A stretch of 50,088 nucleotides of DNA from positions 1 through 50,088 of the forward strand of contig NZ_JACYUG010000022.1 of the NCBI RefSeq assembly GCF_014841615.1, written 5' to 3'. Numbering within the stretch: position 1 is the stretch's first letter; each line of letters opens with the position of its first letter. Shown piece after piece: positions 32,524-40,904 of the stretch. The notes under the pieces were generated by a model. It worked only from the letters and a program-made list of their open reading frames with translations. It was not told the DNA's origin and ran no database searches. Both the position numbers and the translations under genes were made by a program. This stretch comes from Sphingomonas sp. CFBP 8760 (GTDB lineage: Bacteria > Pseudomonadota > Alphaproteobacteria > Sphingomonadales > Sphingomonadaceae).

Positions 32524-32958
32524 TTAGCGGCAATAGCCCGGATTGTTGGATTTCTCGATGGCATTGCCGGCAAGGGCACCAGCCCCACCGCCAAGGATGG
32601 TGCCCAGTGCACGGTCACCGCGGCTGTCGATCGTCCGACCAAGCAGCCCGCCGGCAAGCGCGCCGATGATTGCGCCCGTCGTGCCCTGGCTGCACCGCTG
32701 CGGACGACGGTCATAGCCCTGACCCCCGTAACTGCGACGGTCGTCATATCCGCGACGATCATCATAACCGCGGCGATCATCGTAGCGTCGGTCATCGCGG
32801 CGGGAAACGTAGCGGGGACGCTGTTCATACCGCCGGTCGTCGCCCTGGTAGGAGCGCTCATAGCGATCGCCATAACGTTGCGCGCTGGCGACCGATGGCA
32901 CCATGGACGCAGCTGCAGAAGCGAGAAACGCTGCACCGAAGAGTAATTTGCGAACCAT
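32524..32958 (-). CDS. exported glycine-zipper 2TM-domain protein
   Basis: A 144-aa protein starting at MVRKLLFGAAFLA, with a signal peptide ending at VASA. The middle is a repetitive basic/Tyr/Asp region (repeated DDRRGYDDRR-type units, about residues 45-85). It ends in a Gly-zipper: GAIIGALAGGLLG, then GTILGGGAGALAGNAIE. Such proteins insert in the outer or cytoplasmic membrane and are commonly stress-related. The start is preceded by GGAGGT. It is isolated on its strand, with copy A of the dispersed repeat downstream. Confidence 0.82.
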   Translation of the reverse strand: MVRKLLFGAAFLASAAASMVPSVASAQRYGDRYERSYQGDDRRYEQRPRYVSRRDDRRYDDRRGYDDRRGYDDRRSYGGQGYDRRPQRCSQGTTGAIIGALAGGLLGRTIDSRGDRALGTILGGGAGALAGNAIEKSNNPGYCR

Positions 32959-33355
32959 CACCTGACCTCCATGGCAGCAGATCAGCAGCCGCCAGATGAT
33001 GCTTATGCGGCTGCCGCCATGTTGCAATACTGAATGGGTCTGTTACCTCCCATTCAGGGAGGCTCTTCCTTCGATATCGGCGTCAAATGGCAGAATGACT
33101 TATCTGGCCGAGAGCTACCGGTCGGCTAACTAGCGTTGCCGGATCGCGCATCACGTGAGCTGAGCATAACGACATATTGGTCGAGGGGGTAACCGCCGTC
33201 ACTGCCATCAGCCTGGCCGTACCGCCGCAAATTGGAGATGAAATACGCCTGCCGCTTTTTGCTCCTATGAAACTGACCCAAACACATCAGTGCGCGGTCG
33301 CGGTCGAACAACTAAGCCTCGAACGGACACGACGTGAAGCCATCGGAGAGAACCA
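32959..33355. other. divergent intergenic region before the NUC1 gene
   Basis: 397 bases without a supported gene. It holds the promoters of the divergent glycine-zipper and nuclease genes. GGAGAG just before 33356 is the nuclease ribosome-binding site. Confidence 0.45.
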
Positions 33356-34285
33356 ATGATGATCGACATGTCCTATCGGCCCCGCCTCGATGATCTACGT
33401 CCAATCACGTCGACGAGCGAAAGCTCGCTCGCGCTTGATACAGCCAGCGTCCGGACCTCCCCGCCATCGTCGTTCGCAGGACGGCAGGGATACCGAGCCG
33501 AACACCTTGGCGCGTTTGTCGTGCCGTTGCCCGACACCTCTGCGATTGCAGCCGATGTCCTACCCGTTCCGGGTAACAGCGACGCACGGCTCGACTACGA
33601 GCATTTTTCGATCGTCATGTCGAAGAGCCGTCGCCTGGCGCTGTTCACCGGCGTCAACATCGATGGCAGTGCGAGCGTCTCGGTCTCCCGTGGCGGTGAT
33701 CCGTGGGCGTTCGACGGCCGCATCCCGGAGACGGCCCAGGCCGGTGACGAACTCTACGCTAACAATGACTTCGACCGTGGCCACCTCGTCCGCCGGGAGG
33801 ATCCGAACTGGGGTCCAACCGCTGGCGTCGCCAACCGCGACACCTTCCACTTCACCAATTGCGCGCCGCAGCTTTCCGCGTTCAACCAACGTACCTGGCT
33901 CAGCCTCGAGGACTATATCCTCAGCAACACGCGCCGCGTCGGTGAGCGAGCAACCGTGTTCACCGGCCCCGTCTTCCGGCAGAACGACCCGGTCTATCGC
34001 GGCGTCGCGATCCCGCTCGCTTATTGGAAAGTGGTCGCCTTCGTTCATGATGACGGCCGACCTTCCGCTTCTGCTTACCTCATCGACCATGACGTCGACC
34101 TGACTGAGCAATCGTTGCTGTTCGGGGCGTTCAAGACGTACCAGCGATCCGTGGCGGGTATAGAAGGCCTCACCGATCTCAATTTCGGCGAACTGCGCCA
34201 GTTTGATGGATTTTCGAACGAAGAAGCTGCGACTGGCGAGGTGGTCCGACGGCTCATTTTCGGGCCCGAAGACATCCTTGTCTGA
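33356..34285 (+). CDS. DNA/RNA non-specific endonuclease (NUC1/EndA family)
   Basis: A 309-aa nuclease. The catalytic motif FDRGHLVRREDPNWG (D140-R-G-H143) is the DRGH signature of the beta-beta-alpha Me family. FHFTNCAPQLSAFNQRTW supplies the Asn-containing metal site. The N-terminus (1-60) is Ser/Thr-rich and has no clear signal peptide, so it may stay in the cytoplasm or leave by another route. Enzymes of this family cut double- and single-stranded DNA and RNA. It sits 74 bases before the compact lipoprotein/M4 operon; a link is possible but not shown. Confidence 0.9.
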   Translation: MMIDMSYRPRLDDLRPITSTSESSLALDTASVRTSPPSSFAGRQGYRAEHLGAFVVPLPDTSAIAADVLPVPGNSDARLDYEHFSIVMSKSRRLALFTGVNIDGSASVSVSRGGDPWAFDGRIPETAQAGDELYANNDFDRGHLVRREDPNWGPTAGVANRDTFHFTNCAPQLSAFNQRTWLSLEDYILSNTRRVGERATVFTGPVFRQNDPVYRGVAIPLAYWKVVAFVHDDGRPSASAYLIDHDVDLTEQSLLFGAFKTYQRSVAGIEGLTDLNFGELRQFDGFSNEEAATGEVVRRLIFGPEDILV

Positions 34286-34359
34286 CGTGCAAAAATAGCG
34301 CTGTCCTACAAAGAACATATATGGAACATGGGCTATCGGATCAACATGGGAGTCGGAAC

Positions 34360-34530
34360 ATGACCGACATGATCGATGGCCCGATGCTCGTAGGTATCGC
34401 GGCGCTTATCACCAGTATCGTCAATATCGTCACCACCCTGCGGCCCCGCAACCGGCCGCAGGGCCGCCTGCGGCTACGACGCATTTCCAGGCGAAGAAAG
34501 GGGAGGGAAGATCGCAGTTTAAGGGCATGA
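34360..34530 (+). CDS. small single-pass membrane protein
   Basis: A 56-aa frame from ATG 34360 with GGAG upstream. One hydrophobic helix (MLVGIAALITSIVNIVTTL) is followed by a very basic tail (GRLRLRRISRRRKGRED). It ends 25 bases before the lipoprotein gene in the same direction and is probably the first gene of that operon. No family recognised; it may be a small regulator or a chance frame. Confidence 0.45.
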   Translation: MTDMIDGPMLVGIAALITSIVNIVTTLRPRNRPQGRLRLRRISRRRKGREDRSLRA

Positions 34531-34555
34531 TGCCCTACGTCTGAAGGAGACCGCC

Positions 34556-35575
34556 ATGCGCCGCAGTGCCAATGCCCTTCTAATGTTGATGACTGTCCCG
34601 GTGTTCCTTGCCGGCTGCGCCACGAACGTGGTCCGGCTGGAGGCGGCAGGGGCAATGCAAGCTCGAAGCCGCGCAGCCGTGACGGCGACCGCCAGTTACT
34701 TCGATGCCATCGAACAGCGTCGCCGCGAGGCAGCAGCAGCGCTCGTTGCAAGCGACCCCAGCTGCTTGCCGGCGACGCCGTTGCGCATCCAGGTGCCAAT
34801 TGCACCGACCGCGCCGGCAGCACCGCTCTGCCTTGCGGGTGGAGCCCCGGCGGCTGGCTACACGGCCTTCGAGATCGATATTGGCAGCAGCCCGCGCGCC
34901 GTACTCGAGCCGCGCATCGCACTCCTCGCCGCGATCAGCGACTATGCCAATGCGCTGGCTGCTATCCTTGATGCACCCAAAACCGATGTCTCAGTCGAGA
35001 TCACGGCCTTCGCGGACCAGGCCGACCGGCTTGCGCGCTTCAGCAACTTCGTCGCCGGCACCGACCTGCCCAACGTCAACGCGGCCGTCGCCAGCGAACA
35101 GGCCCAGAGCCTCATCGCGCTCATCGCCTTCGCCAGCGACCTCGCCCGCGAGGCAGGGCAAACCAAGGATGTCCGAACGCTGGTCATCGAACGCGGCGCC
35201 GTCGTCGATCGCGCGCTGGGCTCGCTGTCGGTTCAGGTGACGACGTGGGGCAGGGGGGCTGCGCGCAATGCCGACGACCTCTACGGCAATGCCCTGTTTC
35301 GCACCTACATCCGCAACCGCGCGAGCCTCTCAGCCGATCAGCGCGAGCAGTTGGCCACCCGCGTGTTTGCCGCCCGCGAGGCCGCGAAGGAAGGACCGGC
35401 ACGCGCCGCGCAGGTCGCCGACGCGCTCGACCTTGCCGCTAAGGCTCAAGGAGGGCTGCGCGATGCACTCGCCGGTCGCCTGACGTCGCAGCAGCGCCGC
35501 GCCGCAGCTCGCCTCAACATCGACCGTATCACCCGAGCGCTGGGCCTGATCGCCTCGCTCGCCACTCCTGCCTGA
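34556..35575 (+). CDS. lipoprotein of the M4 peptidase operon
   Basis: A 339-aa protein with a type II signal peptide: hydrophobic LLMLMTVPVF, then the lipobox LAGC at residues 18-21, so Cys21 is lipidated. The mature part is mostly helical and Ala-rich (ARSRAAVTATASYFDAIEQR, ITAFADQADRLARFSNFVAG), suggesting a long helical bundle at the periplasmic face. No named family is recognised. The operon order (lipoprotein, membrane protein 10 bases later, M4 peptidase, emfourin) suggests it works with the peptidase, for example as an anchor or substrate. Confidence 0.75.
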   Translation: MRRSANALLMLMTVPVFLAGCATNVVRLEAAGAMQARSRAAVTATASYFDAIEQRRREAAAALVASDPSCLPATPLRIQVPIAPTAPAAPLCLAGGAPAAGYTAFEIDIGSSPRAVLEPRIALLAAISDYANALAAILDAPKTDVSVEITAFADQADRLARFSNFVAGTDLPNVNAAVASEQAQSLIALIAFASDLAREAGQTKDVRTLVIERGAVVDRALGSLSVQVTTWGRGAARNADDLYGNALFRTYIRNRASLSADQREQLATRVFAAREAAKEGPARAAQVADALDLAAKAQGGLRDALAGRLTSQQRRAAARLNIDRITRALGLIASLATPA

Positions 35576-35585
35576 AGAGGACCCG

Positions 35586-36347
35586 ATGACGACCTTCACC
35601 CAGGCCGTGGATGCGGCCGACGCTCTCACCGACCAGCTTCAGGAATTTACCGCCAACCCGCGCTATCTGCCGCGCTTCTTCGACACCTTCTTCGGGCTAC
35701 GTACCGCACTCGGCAGCGCCCGCGACGGTTTCGCCGGGCTGCACAGCGGGGAAGGAGGCGACCTGCCGGTTTTCGCGACGGTCCTGGACCGCTGCGAACA
35801 GGCGACCGCCATTGGCATGGCGCTGACCCCCGGCGACGCCGCAGTGTCACATTATGCCGGGGCCGTGCAACGCGCGATCGCGGCAATGGATGATCAGGGT
35901 GACGCAACTGCGCGGCCCGCTTTGCGGGGCACGCTGCGACTGCGTAGCCGTTCAGCACCCATGGTCAGGGGAGGGCGGCGACCTGACCCGGCGCCTGAGC
36001 CTTACTATGCCAGTCTCGTGAAGCTGTTCCCCGTCGAGGCGGTGACGCTGTACCCGCTGGCGACCGGGATCGCTGCCGGCGACATCGTCATTCGGCTGAT
36101 CCTGATCGGGATCATCACCCTGTTCATCGTCGCGCTGCGCTGGTTCGGGACGCAGGAAGAGAGAGGGGGAGATGCAGATGTGGTGGCGATCGCCGTCTCG
36201 GTCATCTCGTTCGAGCTCTACACAGCCTCGCTAGGTGGCTTTGGCTACCTCCCAGGCGGACCTGAACAGACCAGCCAGTTCCTCGCCTTCATCACCATCA
36301 TGTGGGTCGCGCTCGTCCCCTTCGTGCTTCGCCGCGCCCGCAGCTGA
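35586..36347 (+). CDS. membrane protein of the M4 peptidase operon
   Basis: A 253-aa protein with about 145 cytoplasm-like residues (GLRTALGSARDGFAGLHSG) and then three hydrophobic segments in the C-terminal third: DIVIRLILIGIITLFIVALR, VVAIAVSVISFELYTA, and FLAFITIMWVALVPFVL. Unrecognised family. It begins 10 bases after the lipoprotein stop and ends 24 bases before the M4 peptidase gene. The conserved spacing supports one transcript. It may hold the lipoprotein or the peptidase at the inner membrane. Confidence 0.7.
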   Translation: MTTFTQAVDAADALTDQLQEFTANPRYLPRFFDTFFGLRTALGSARDGFAGLHSGEGGDLPVFATVLDRCEQATAIGMALTPGDAAVSHYAGAVQRAIAAMDDQGDATARPALRGTLRLRSRSAPMVRGGRRPDPAPEPYYASLVKLFPVEAVTLYPLATGIAAGDIVIRLILIGIITLFIVALRWFGTQEERGGDADVVAIAVSVISFELYTASLGGFGYLPGGPEQTSQFLAFITIMWVALVPFVLRRARS

Positions 36348-36371
36348 ACCAACCCCTGAGGAGATACGACT

Positions 36372-37451
36372 ATGTGCAACTCCACCCATCGCCACTCGCT
36401 TCACTGCATCCTGCCGCCCTACATCCTGTCGCAGATCGCGGAAAACGGCTCGCCCGAGATGCGGGCGATGGCGGTTCGCAGTCTGCTGATCGATCCAACC
36501 ATCCGCATCGTCCGCGCCAGCACCGCCGGCCCCGTCACCGGCGCGATCGCGCGGCGGCGTGCCGCGGCGGGTAACATCCTGACCCCGAGCCCACTCAGGA
36601 CCATCCGCGACGCAGGCGGCGAACCTGAGGCACCGGGGGCGACGGTGGTGCGGCGCGAAGGCGATGGCCCCAGCGGCGATATCGCCGTCGACGAGGCTTA
36701 TGACGGTCTCGGGGCGACGTTCGCGCTGTTTTGGGAGGCCTATCAACGTAATTCGATCGACGATGCTGGGCTCCCGCTTGATGCCACGGTTCACTACGAC
36801 CAGGATTACGACAATGCGTTCTGGGACGGGACCCAGATGGTGTTCGGTGACGGCGACGGCGAGCTGTTCAACCGCTTCACGATCTCACTCGACGTGATCG
36901 GCCACGAGTTGACCCACGGCGTCACCGAGAAGGAGGCGGGCCTCGCCTATTTCAACCAGTCGGGCGCGCTCAACGAAAGCATTTCCGATGTGTTTGGCAG
37001 CCTCGTGAAGCAGAAGCTGCTGGGACAGACCGCCGACCAGGCCGACTGGCTGATCGGTGCCGGCCTCCTGACGGCAAGGGTCAACGGCGTTGCCCTCCGC
37101 TCGATGAAGGCGCCGGGCACCGCTTATGATGATCCGGTGCTTGGCAAGGATCCACAGCCGGGACACATGGACGACTTCGTCCGCACCAACCAGGACAATG
37201 GCGGCGTTCACATCAACTCCGGCATTCCCAATCGCGCCTTTCATTTTGCCGCAATCACAATCGGCGGAAACGCATGGGACCGCGCCGGCCAAATCTGGTA
37301 CAACGCGCTGCTAGACCCCAATACGAGGGCCAATACGGACTTCGCCGGCTTCGCCCGCGTCACGATTGATGTCGCGGGGCGTTTGTACGGCTCAGGCAGC
37401 GCTGAGGCGACCGCGGTTACCGAGGCCTGGAGCACAGTTGGAGTGATCTGA
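36372..37451 (+). CDS. protealysin-like M4 family metallopeptidase
   Basis: A 359-aa thermolysin-family zinc peptidase. The short propeptide carries the protealysin-type motif CILPPYILSQIAENG (residues 12-26). The catalytic domain has HELTH at 178-182, ALNESISDVFG with the third zinc ligand Glu (E202), and the C-terminal GGVHINSGIPNRAF with the catalytic His. No signal peptide is visible, as in known protealysins. The emfourin gene starts one base into its stop codon (TGATG), the usual protealysin-emfourin pairing. Its substrate is unknown; protealysin-like enzymes have been linked to host or competitor proteins in other species. Confidence 0.93.
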   Translation: MCNSTHRHSLHCILPPYILSQIAENGSPEMRAMAVRSLLIDPTIRIVRASTAGPVTGAIARRRAAAGNILTPSPLRTIRDAGGEPEAPGATVVRREGDGPSGDIAVDEAYDGLGATFALFWEAYQRNSIDDAGLPLDATVHYDQDYDNAFWDGTQMVFGDGDGELFNRFTISLDVIGHELTHGVTEKEAGLAYFNQSGALNESISDVFGSLVKQKLLGQTADQADWLIGAGLLTARVNGVALRSMKAPGTAYDDPVLGKDPQPGHMDDFVRTNQDNGGVHINSGIPNRAFHFAAITIGGNAWDRAGQIWYNALLDPNTRANTDFAGFARVTIDVAGRLYGSGSAEATAVTEAWSTVGVI

Positions 37452-37801
37452 TGCAGATGGGCAAAGCTTGCAACGAGACGGTAACGGGCGAGGCCCGGGT
37501 ACGGATCGAGGGCGGCCTTGCCCATTTCCCGGGGCTGGCGAAGGAGCAATCAGTGTCCTTTGGCGATCTTGACAGCCCGGAGCGTCAGGAACTCACAAGC
37601 CTCGCTGATCAAGCTGATTTTTTCGACTGCACGCCGGCGAACGACACCGCGAAACCGGATGCACGCACGTACACGGTCGGCCTCACGATCGATGGACGTA
37701 GCCGCGAAATCCGCGTCGCCGAGCCGATCCGCGATCCAGCAATGGCCAAGCTTGTGTCAGTTGTGCGCCGATTGAGCAAACAGCACAGCGTCAATCGCTA
37801 A
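37451..37801 (+). CDS. emfourin, inhibitor of protealysin-like peptidase
   Basis: A 116-aa protein matching emfourins by position and motifs: FPGLAKEQSVSFGDLD, LADQADFFDC, PDARTYTVGLTIDG, and PAMAKLVSVVRRLS. It overlaps the M4 peptidase stop, so inhibitor and enzyme are made together; emfourin binds the peptidase and blocks its active-site cleft in characterised pairs. A tandem-domain relative is encoded at 19528-20397 on this plasmid. It ends the operon and is followed by a low-GC non-coding stretch. Confidence 0.88.
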   Translation: MQMGKACNETVTGEARVRIEGGLAHFPGLAKEQSVSFGDLDSPERQELTSLADQADFFDCTPANDTAKPDARTYTVGLTIDGRSREIRVAEPIRDPAMAKLVSVVRRLSKQHSVNR

Positions 37802-38147
37802 TATATTTTGTCAATAATCAAAACCACTCCTTTATATTATACGCTTAAGCGGGCATCGATACTTCTGTCGCAAGAATCCTAACCTCTGGACGTCTAGCAT
37901 GTCGCTAGTTTTGTGATACGAAACGGCAGAAGGCGGTGGACGGCAGACCTGCAGCTTTACGTAATCACTTCGGTAACAACACAAGCGCTTCGTACATCAG
38001 TGACATGTGGATCACAGGTCACACGCACCTGCTTCCGAAACTCAAAATTGGATCGCGCTTAAGGCGAAGAGCTTTAGAAAACAACACCTCAATCCAGCGC
38101 CCCTCATTAACTATTCGCACATATCCCATGGCTATCAACCGGCCTAA
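37802..38147. other. low-GC promoter region before the YfiR-like gene
   Basis: 346 bases, clearly less GC-rich than the neighbours, with A/T tracts (TTATATTATACG). No gene is supported; a 71-aa frame at 37936-38151 has no coding features. It probably contains the promoter of the YfiR-like and TonB receptor genes. Confidence 0.45.
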
Positions 38148-38693
38148 ATGATTGGGATACATGTGAATTACCTGTCTATCCTTGCGGGCCCCGTTCTCGC
38201 CATCAGCATGCTCTGGCCAGCAGCTACCGCGCCGTCAGCCGTTCTGAATGTACCAGTCGCCGCGCGGGTCATCTCATTCGTTCAACCGACGCCTGTAGGA
38301 CTCGTCCCGATCGGGATCGTTTATCAGCCCGGCAACGCGGCATCGGAAGCGGAGGCTAACGACATGGAGCGCATGTTAACCGGCGGTTTCACGCTGGGCC
38401 GTGCCACGCTCCGCACGCGTCGGGTGGCGGTGTCCAACCTGGGCCAGCTCGCCGGCACGAAGGCGGCTTTCGTCACGACAGGCCTGCGCGCGCATCAGGA
38501 CGAGGTCGCCGCAGTCGCCAGTGCGCAGTCCATTCTGACCATCACTGCCGACGCTGGCTGCGTCATAGCTGGAAAATGCATCGTGGGAATCAGTGAAGCC
38601 AGCAAGACCCAAATCATCGTGAACAAGGCGGCCGCGCATCGAAGCGGTATCCGGTTCGGATCGGCCTTCCTCATGCTCGTGAAAGGGGTCTGA
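38148..38693 (+). CDS. YfiR/DUF4154-like periplasmic protein
   Basis: A 181-aa protein with an N-terminal signal-like segment (SILAGPVLAISMLWPAATA). The C-terminal half reads SILTITADAGCVIAGKCIVG, ISEASKTQIIVNKAAAHRSG, and IRFGSAFLMLVKGV. This matches the YfiR-type ending (a beta-strand pair, then a conserved Asn-containing strand and a final Leu-rich strand). It has two Cys that could form a disulfide. The next gene, a TonB receptor, starts three bases after its stop. YfiR-like/TonB receptor pairs are common; the role is probably surface signalling or transport control. ATG 38148 or GTG 38163 are the possible starts. Confidence 0.65.
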   Translation: MIGIHVNYLSILAGPVLAISMLWPAATAPSAVLNVPVAARVISFVQPTPVGLVPIGIVYQPGNAASEAEANDMERMLTGGFTLGRATLRTRRVAVSNLGQLAGTKAAFVTTGLRAHQDEVAAVASAQSILTITADAGCVIAGKCIVGISEASKTQIIVNKAAAHRSGIRFGSAFLMLVKGV

Positions 38694-38696
38694 CCC

Positions 38697-40751
38697 ATGC
38701 GCCGCTTCTTCAGCCTTATGGCTGCCACTGCGGCCGGCACCATGATGCCAGCCGGCCATCTCGATGCACAGATCGTCGACTATGCGACCTTGAGTGATGC
38801 CTTTGGCGAACCGATCACGACTAGCGTGACCGGAAAGCCACAGCGTGCATCGGAAGCCCCCGCCGCCATCACGATCATAACCCACGACGAGATAGCCCGG
38901 TCTCCCGCGCGTAGCGTGCCAGACCTCTTGAAGGCTTATACGGGGATCGACGTCAATCGCTGGACAGCGGGACAAAGCGATGTGACCGTCCGCGGTGGCG
39001 TCCAGACCTATAGTGCCCGCCTGCTTGTCCTTGTTGATGGCCGACAGGTCTATCTCGACCATTACGGCATGACGAACTGGAACCTGCTTGGCGTCCAGCT
39101 CGACGAGATCCAGCAGATCGAGCTGGTTCGTGGGCCCGCCAGCGCCCTGTTCGGCTTCAACGCCGCCAGTGGCGTCGTCAACATCATCACTACTGGCGCC
39201 GACGCGGAGCGACATGTCAGCGGGACGGCGGAAATCGGTACTCACGGCTATGCCCGGGTCGGTGGATCGGTCACCGTCCCGGTCAGCTCGACGATCGGTC
39301 TGAAGATCAGCGGAGGGCATCAGCGCGAAGACGAGCGCGCCATTCCCGGTGCGTTTTACCAACCGCCACGGACCCGGCACGTCTATGCCGATCAGGTGAG
39401 AGCATCGCTGGCCATCCAGGCCGACGCGTCCACCTCGATCACGCTCGATGGCGGCCTGACCGGCAATCGGCAACTCGAGTTCCTGCCCAGCCAGATCCTG
39501 ACCGAACAACGGTTCCGCAACCAGACCGCTGGACTGCTGGTAAACCGCGATACCGACTGGGGCAGCCTGACCGGTCGGATCTACACCAACTGGCTGCAGG
39601 CGGACTATGGCATCACGACGCCTGCAACCGATCCCTACAGCAGCGTTGCCGATCTTCGCACAAACAACCGTATTACCGTCATGTCGGGATCGGGTCTTAT
39701 CGGCCTTGGCGCGGCAAATACCCTGCGGCTTGGCGCTGAGTATCGCGACAACCACTTGAGGTCCGGCAGCCTGTTTTCCGATCGCATCGGTTATCAGGTC
39801 GCAGCTCTCAGTGGTATGATCGACCTGCATCCGACCGAGCGCGTTGCAATTACCGGCGCCCTGCGGCTCGATCACCTGTGGCTGGATCAAAGCGGGACGC
39901 CGGCAGCACCGCAGATCGATCCGGTCTCCGCCTATCAGCGCTCGATCACACCAATCAGCTTCAATGCCGCGGTAACCGCTCAGGTCAGTGATAATGACAG
40001 ACTGCGTATCAATGGTGGACGTGGATTGCAGCTGCCATCACTGATCAGCCTTGGCGTTCGCGTAATGGTCCCGGCTCCCGACGTTCCGATCCCGGTGTAT
40101 CTTACCGGGGATCCACGCCTGGCTCCAGTCATCGTCTGGAGTGCAGAGACGAGTTACTCACATGGGTTTGGCTCAGACATTCACTTTGACGCCACCCTTT
40201 TTTATACTCGTACAGAAAACCTTGTCGCGTCGCCGGGTGGTTCTGTCGATGTCACAGTGGTGCTGACACCAGCGCCGATTGCCGTCACGAGATTTGCCAA
40301 TGTCGGATCTTTTGAAAGCTACGGAGTAGAATTGGCGGCATCAGGAAAATTATCACGAAACTTGAATTGGCTACTAGACTACAGCTTGGCCAAGATCGAT
40401 GACAACATCCCCGCAAATCGTGACGTTACCTTTTATGCGCTCTTTCCCGAAAGGGCCACACCCCGGCATCGGGCTAATTTGAGCGTTGATTACACAGTCG
40501 GCGATTGGTCAGCCGCCGCCTTGGCGCATCTCACGAGCGCCAGTTATCAAAGCAGCTTCCTACCGTCGACGGAACTGACGATGATACGGGTGCCGGCAAC
40601 AGTCACGGTCGATGGTAAAATCACCAAGAGAATCGGTTCTAACATCGCAGTATATGCGGCGGGGGAAAATCTAACTAAAGCTCAGGGTGCGTATGGGTCT
40701 CCCATCCCCGCTGATCGTCGACTTCGCTTAGGTATAACTACTAAACTATAG
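38697..40751 (+). CDS. TonB-dependent outer-membrane receptor
   Basis: A 684-aa receptor with a short signal peptide (residues 1-24). The plug domain includes APAAITIITHDEIARSPARS, DVTVRGGVQTYSARLLVLVD and IELVRGPASALFGFNAASG. The rest is the 22-strand beta barrel, ending in RLRLGITTKL with an aromatic-poor last strand. The compact size and plug pattern are of the BtuB-like/colicin-receptor type rather than the long CirA/SusC type. No TonB box is obvious near the N-terminus. The codirectional YfiR-like gene just upstream suggests common regulation. Ligand unknown. Confidence 0.92.
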   Translation: MRRFFSLMAATAAGTMMPAGHLDAQIVDYATLSDAFGEPITTSVTGKPQRASEAPAAITIITHDEIARSPARSVPDLLKAYTGIDVNRWTAGQSDVTVRGGVQTYSARLLVLVDGRQVYLDHYGMTNWNLLGVQLDEIQQIELVRGPASALFGFNAASGVVNIITTGADAERHVSGTAEIGTHGYARVGGSVTVPVSSTIGLKISGGHQREDERAIPGAFYQPPRTRHVYADQVRASLAIQADASTSITLDGGLTGNRQLEFLPSQILTEQRFRNQTAGLLVNRDTDWGSLTGRIYTNWLQADYGITTPATDPYSSVADLRTNNRITVMSGSGLIGLGAANTLRLGAEYRDNHLRSGSLFSDRIGYQVAALSGMIDLHPTERVAITGALRLDHLWLDQSGTPAAPQIDPVSAYQRSITPISFNAAVTAQVSDNDRLRINGGRGLQLPSLISLGVRVMVPAPDVPIPVYLTGDPRLAPVIVWSAETSYSHGFGSDIHFDATLFYTRTENLVASPGGSVDVTVVLTPAPIAVTRFANVGSFESYGVELAASGKLSRNLNWLLDYSLAKIDDNIPANRDVTFYALFPERATPRHRANLSVDYTVGDWSAAALAHLTSASYQSSFLPSTELTMIRVPATVTVDGKITKRIGSNIAVYAAGENLTKAQGAYGSPIPADRRLRLGITTKL

Positions 40752-40824
40752 GACATGAACGTCGATTGACATCGGTGGCCGTTTGTTTGCGGGGTACACG
40801 CGAGCAAATTGCCGCTGCAATGGC

Positions 40825-40904
40825 GTCGCAAATATCCTGACTTTCGAACGTTACGAATGTCACGAGTGTCACCGCTTTTACGACAAGGGGATGGGCGCTA
40901 TGAG
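40825..40904 (+). repeat. dispersed intergenic repeat, copy B
   Basis: Second copy of the block at 32352. It lies in the gap between the ends of the first TonB receptor and the M16 peptidase. It may be an old attachment site, a mobile-element scar or a regulatory RNA-coding unit. Confidence 0.8.

Noticed and set aside
32785..32870. Repetitive CRISPR-like spacing in the glycine-zipper gene
   Set aside because: The repeats are in-frame codon repeats of a DDRRGYDD-type protein segment, without spacers.
38376..39890. Minus-strand 504-codon frame
   Set aside because: Antisense to the YfiR-like and TonB receptor genes, Gly/Asp/Arg-rich and without motifs.
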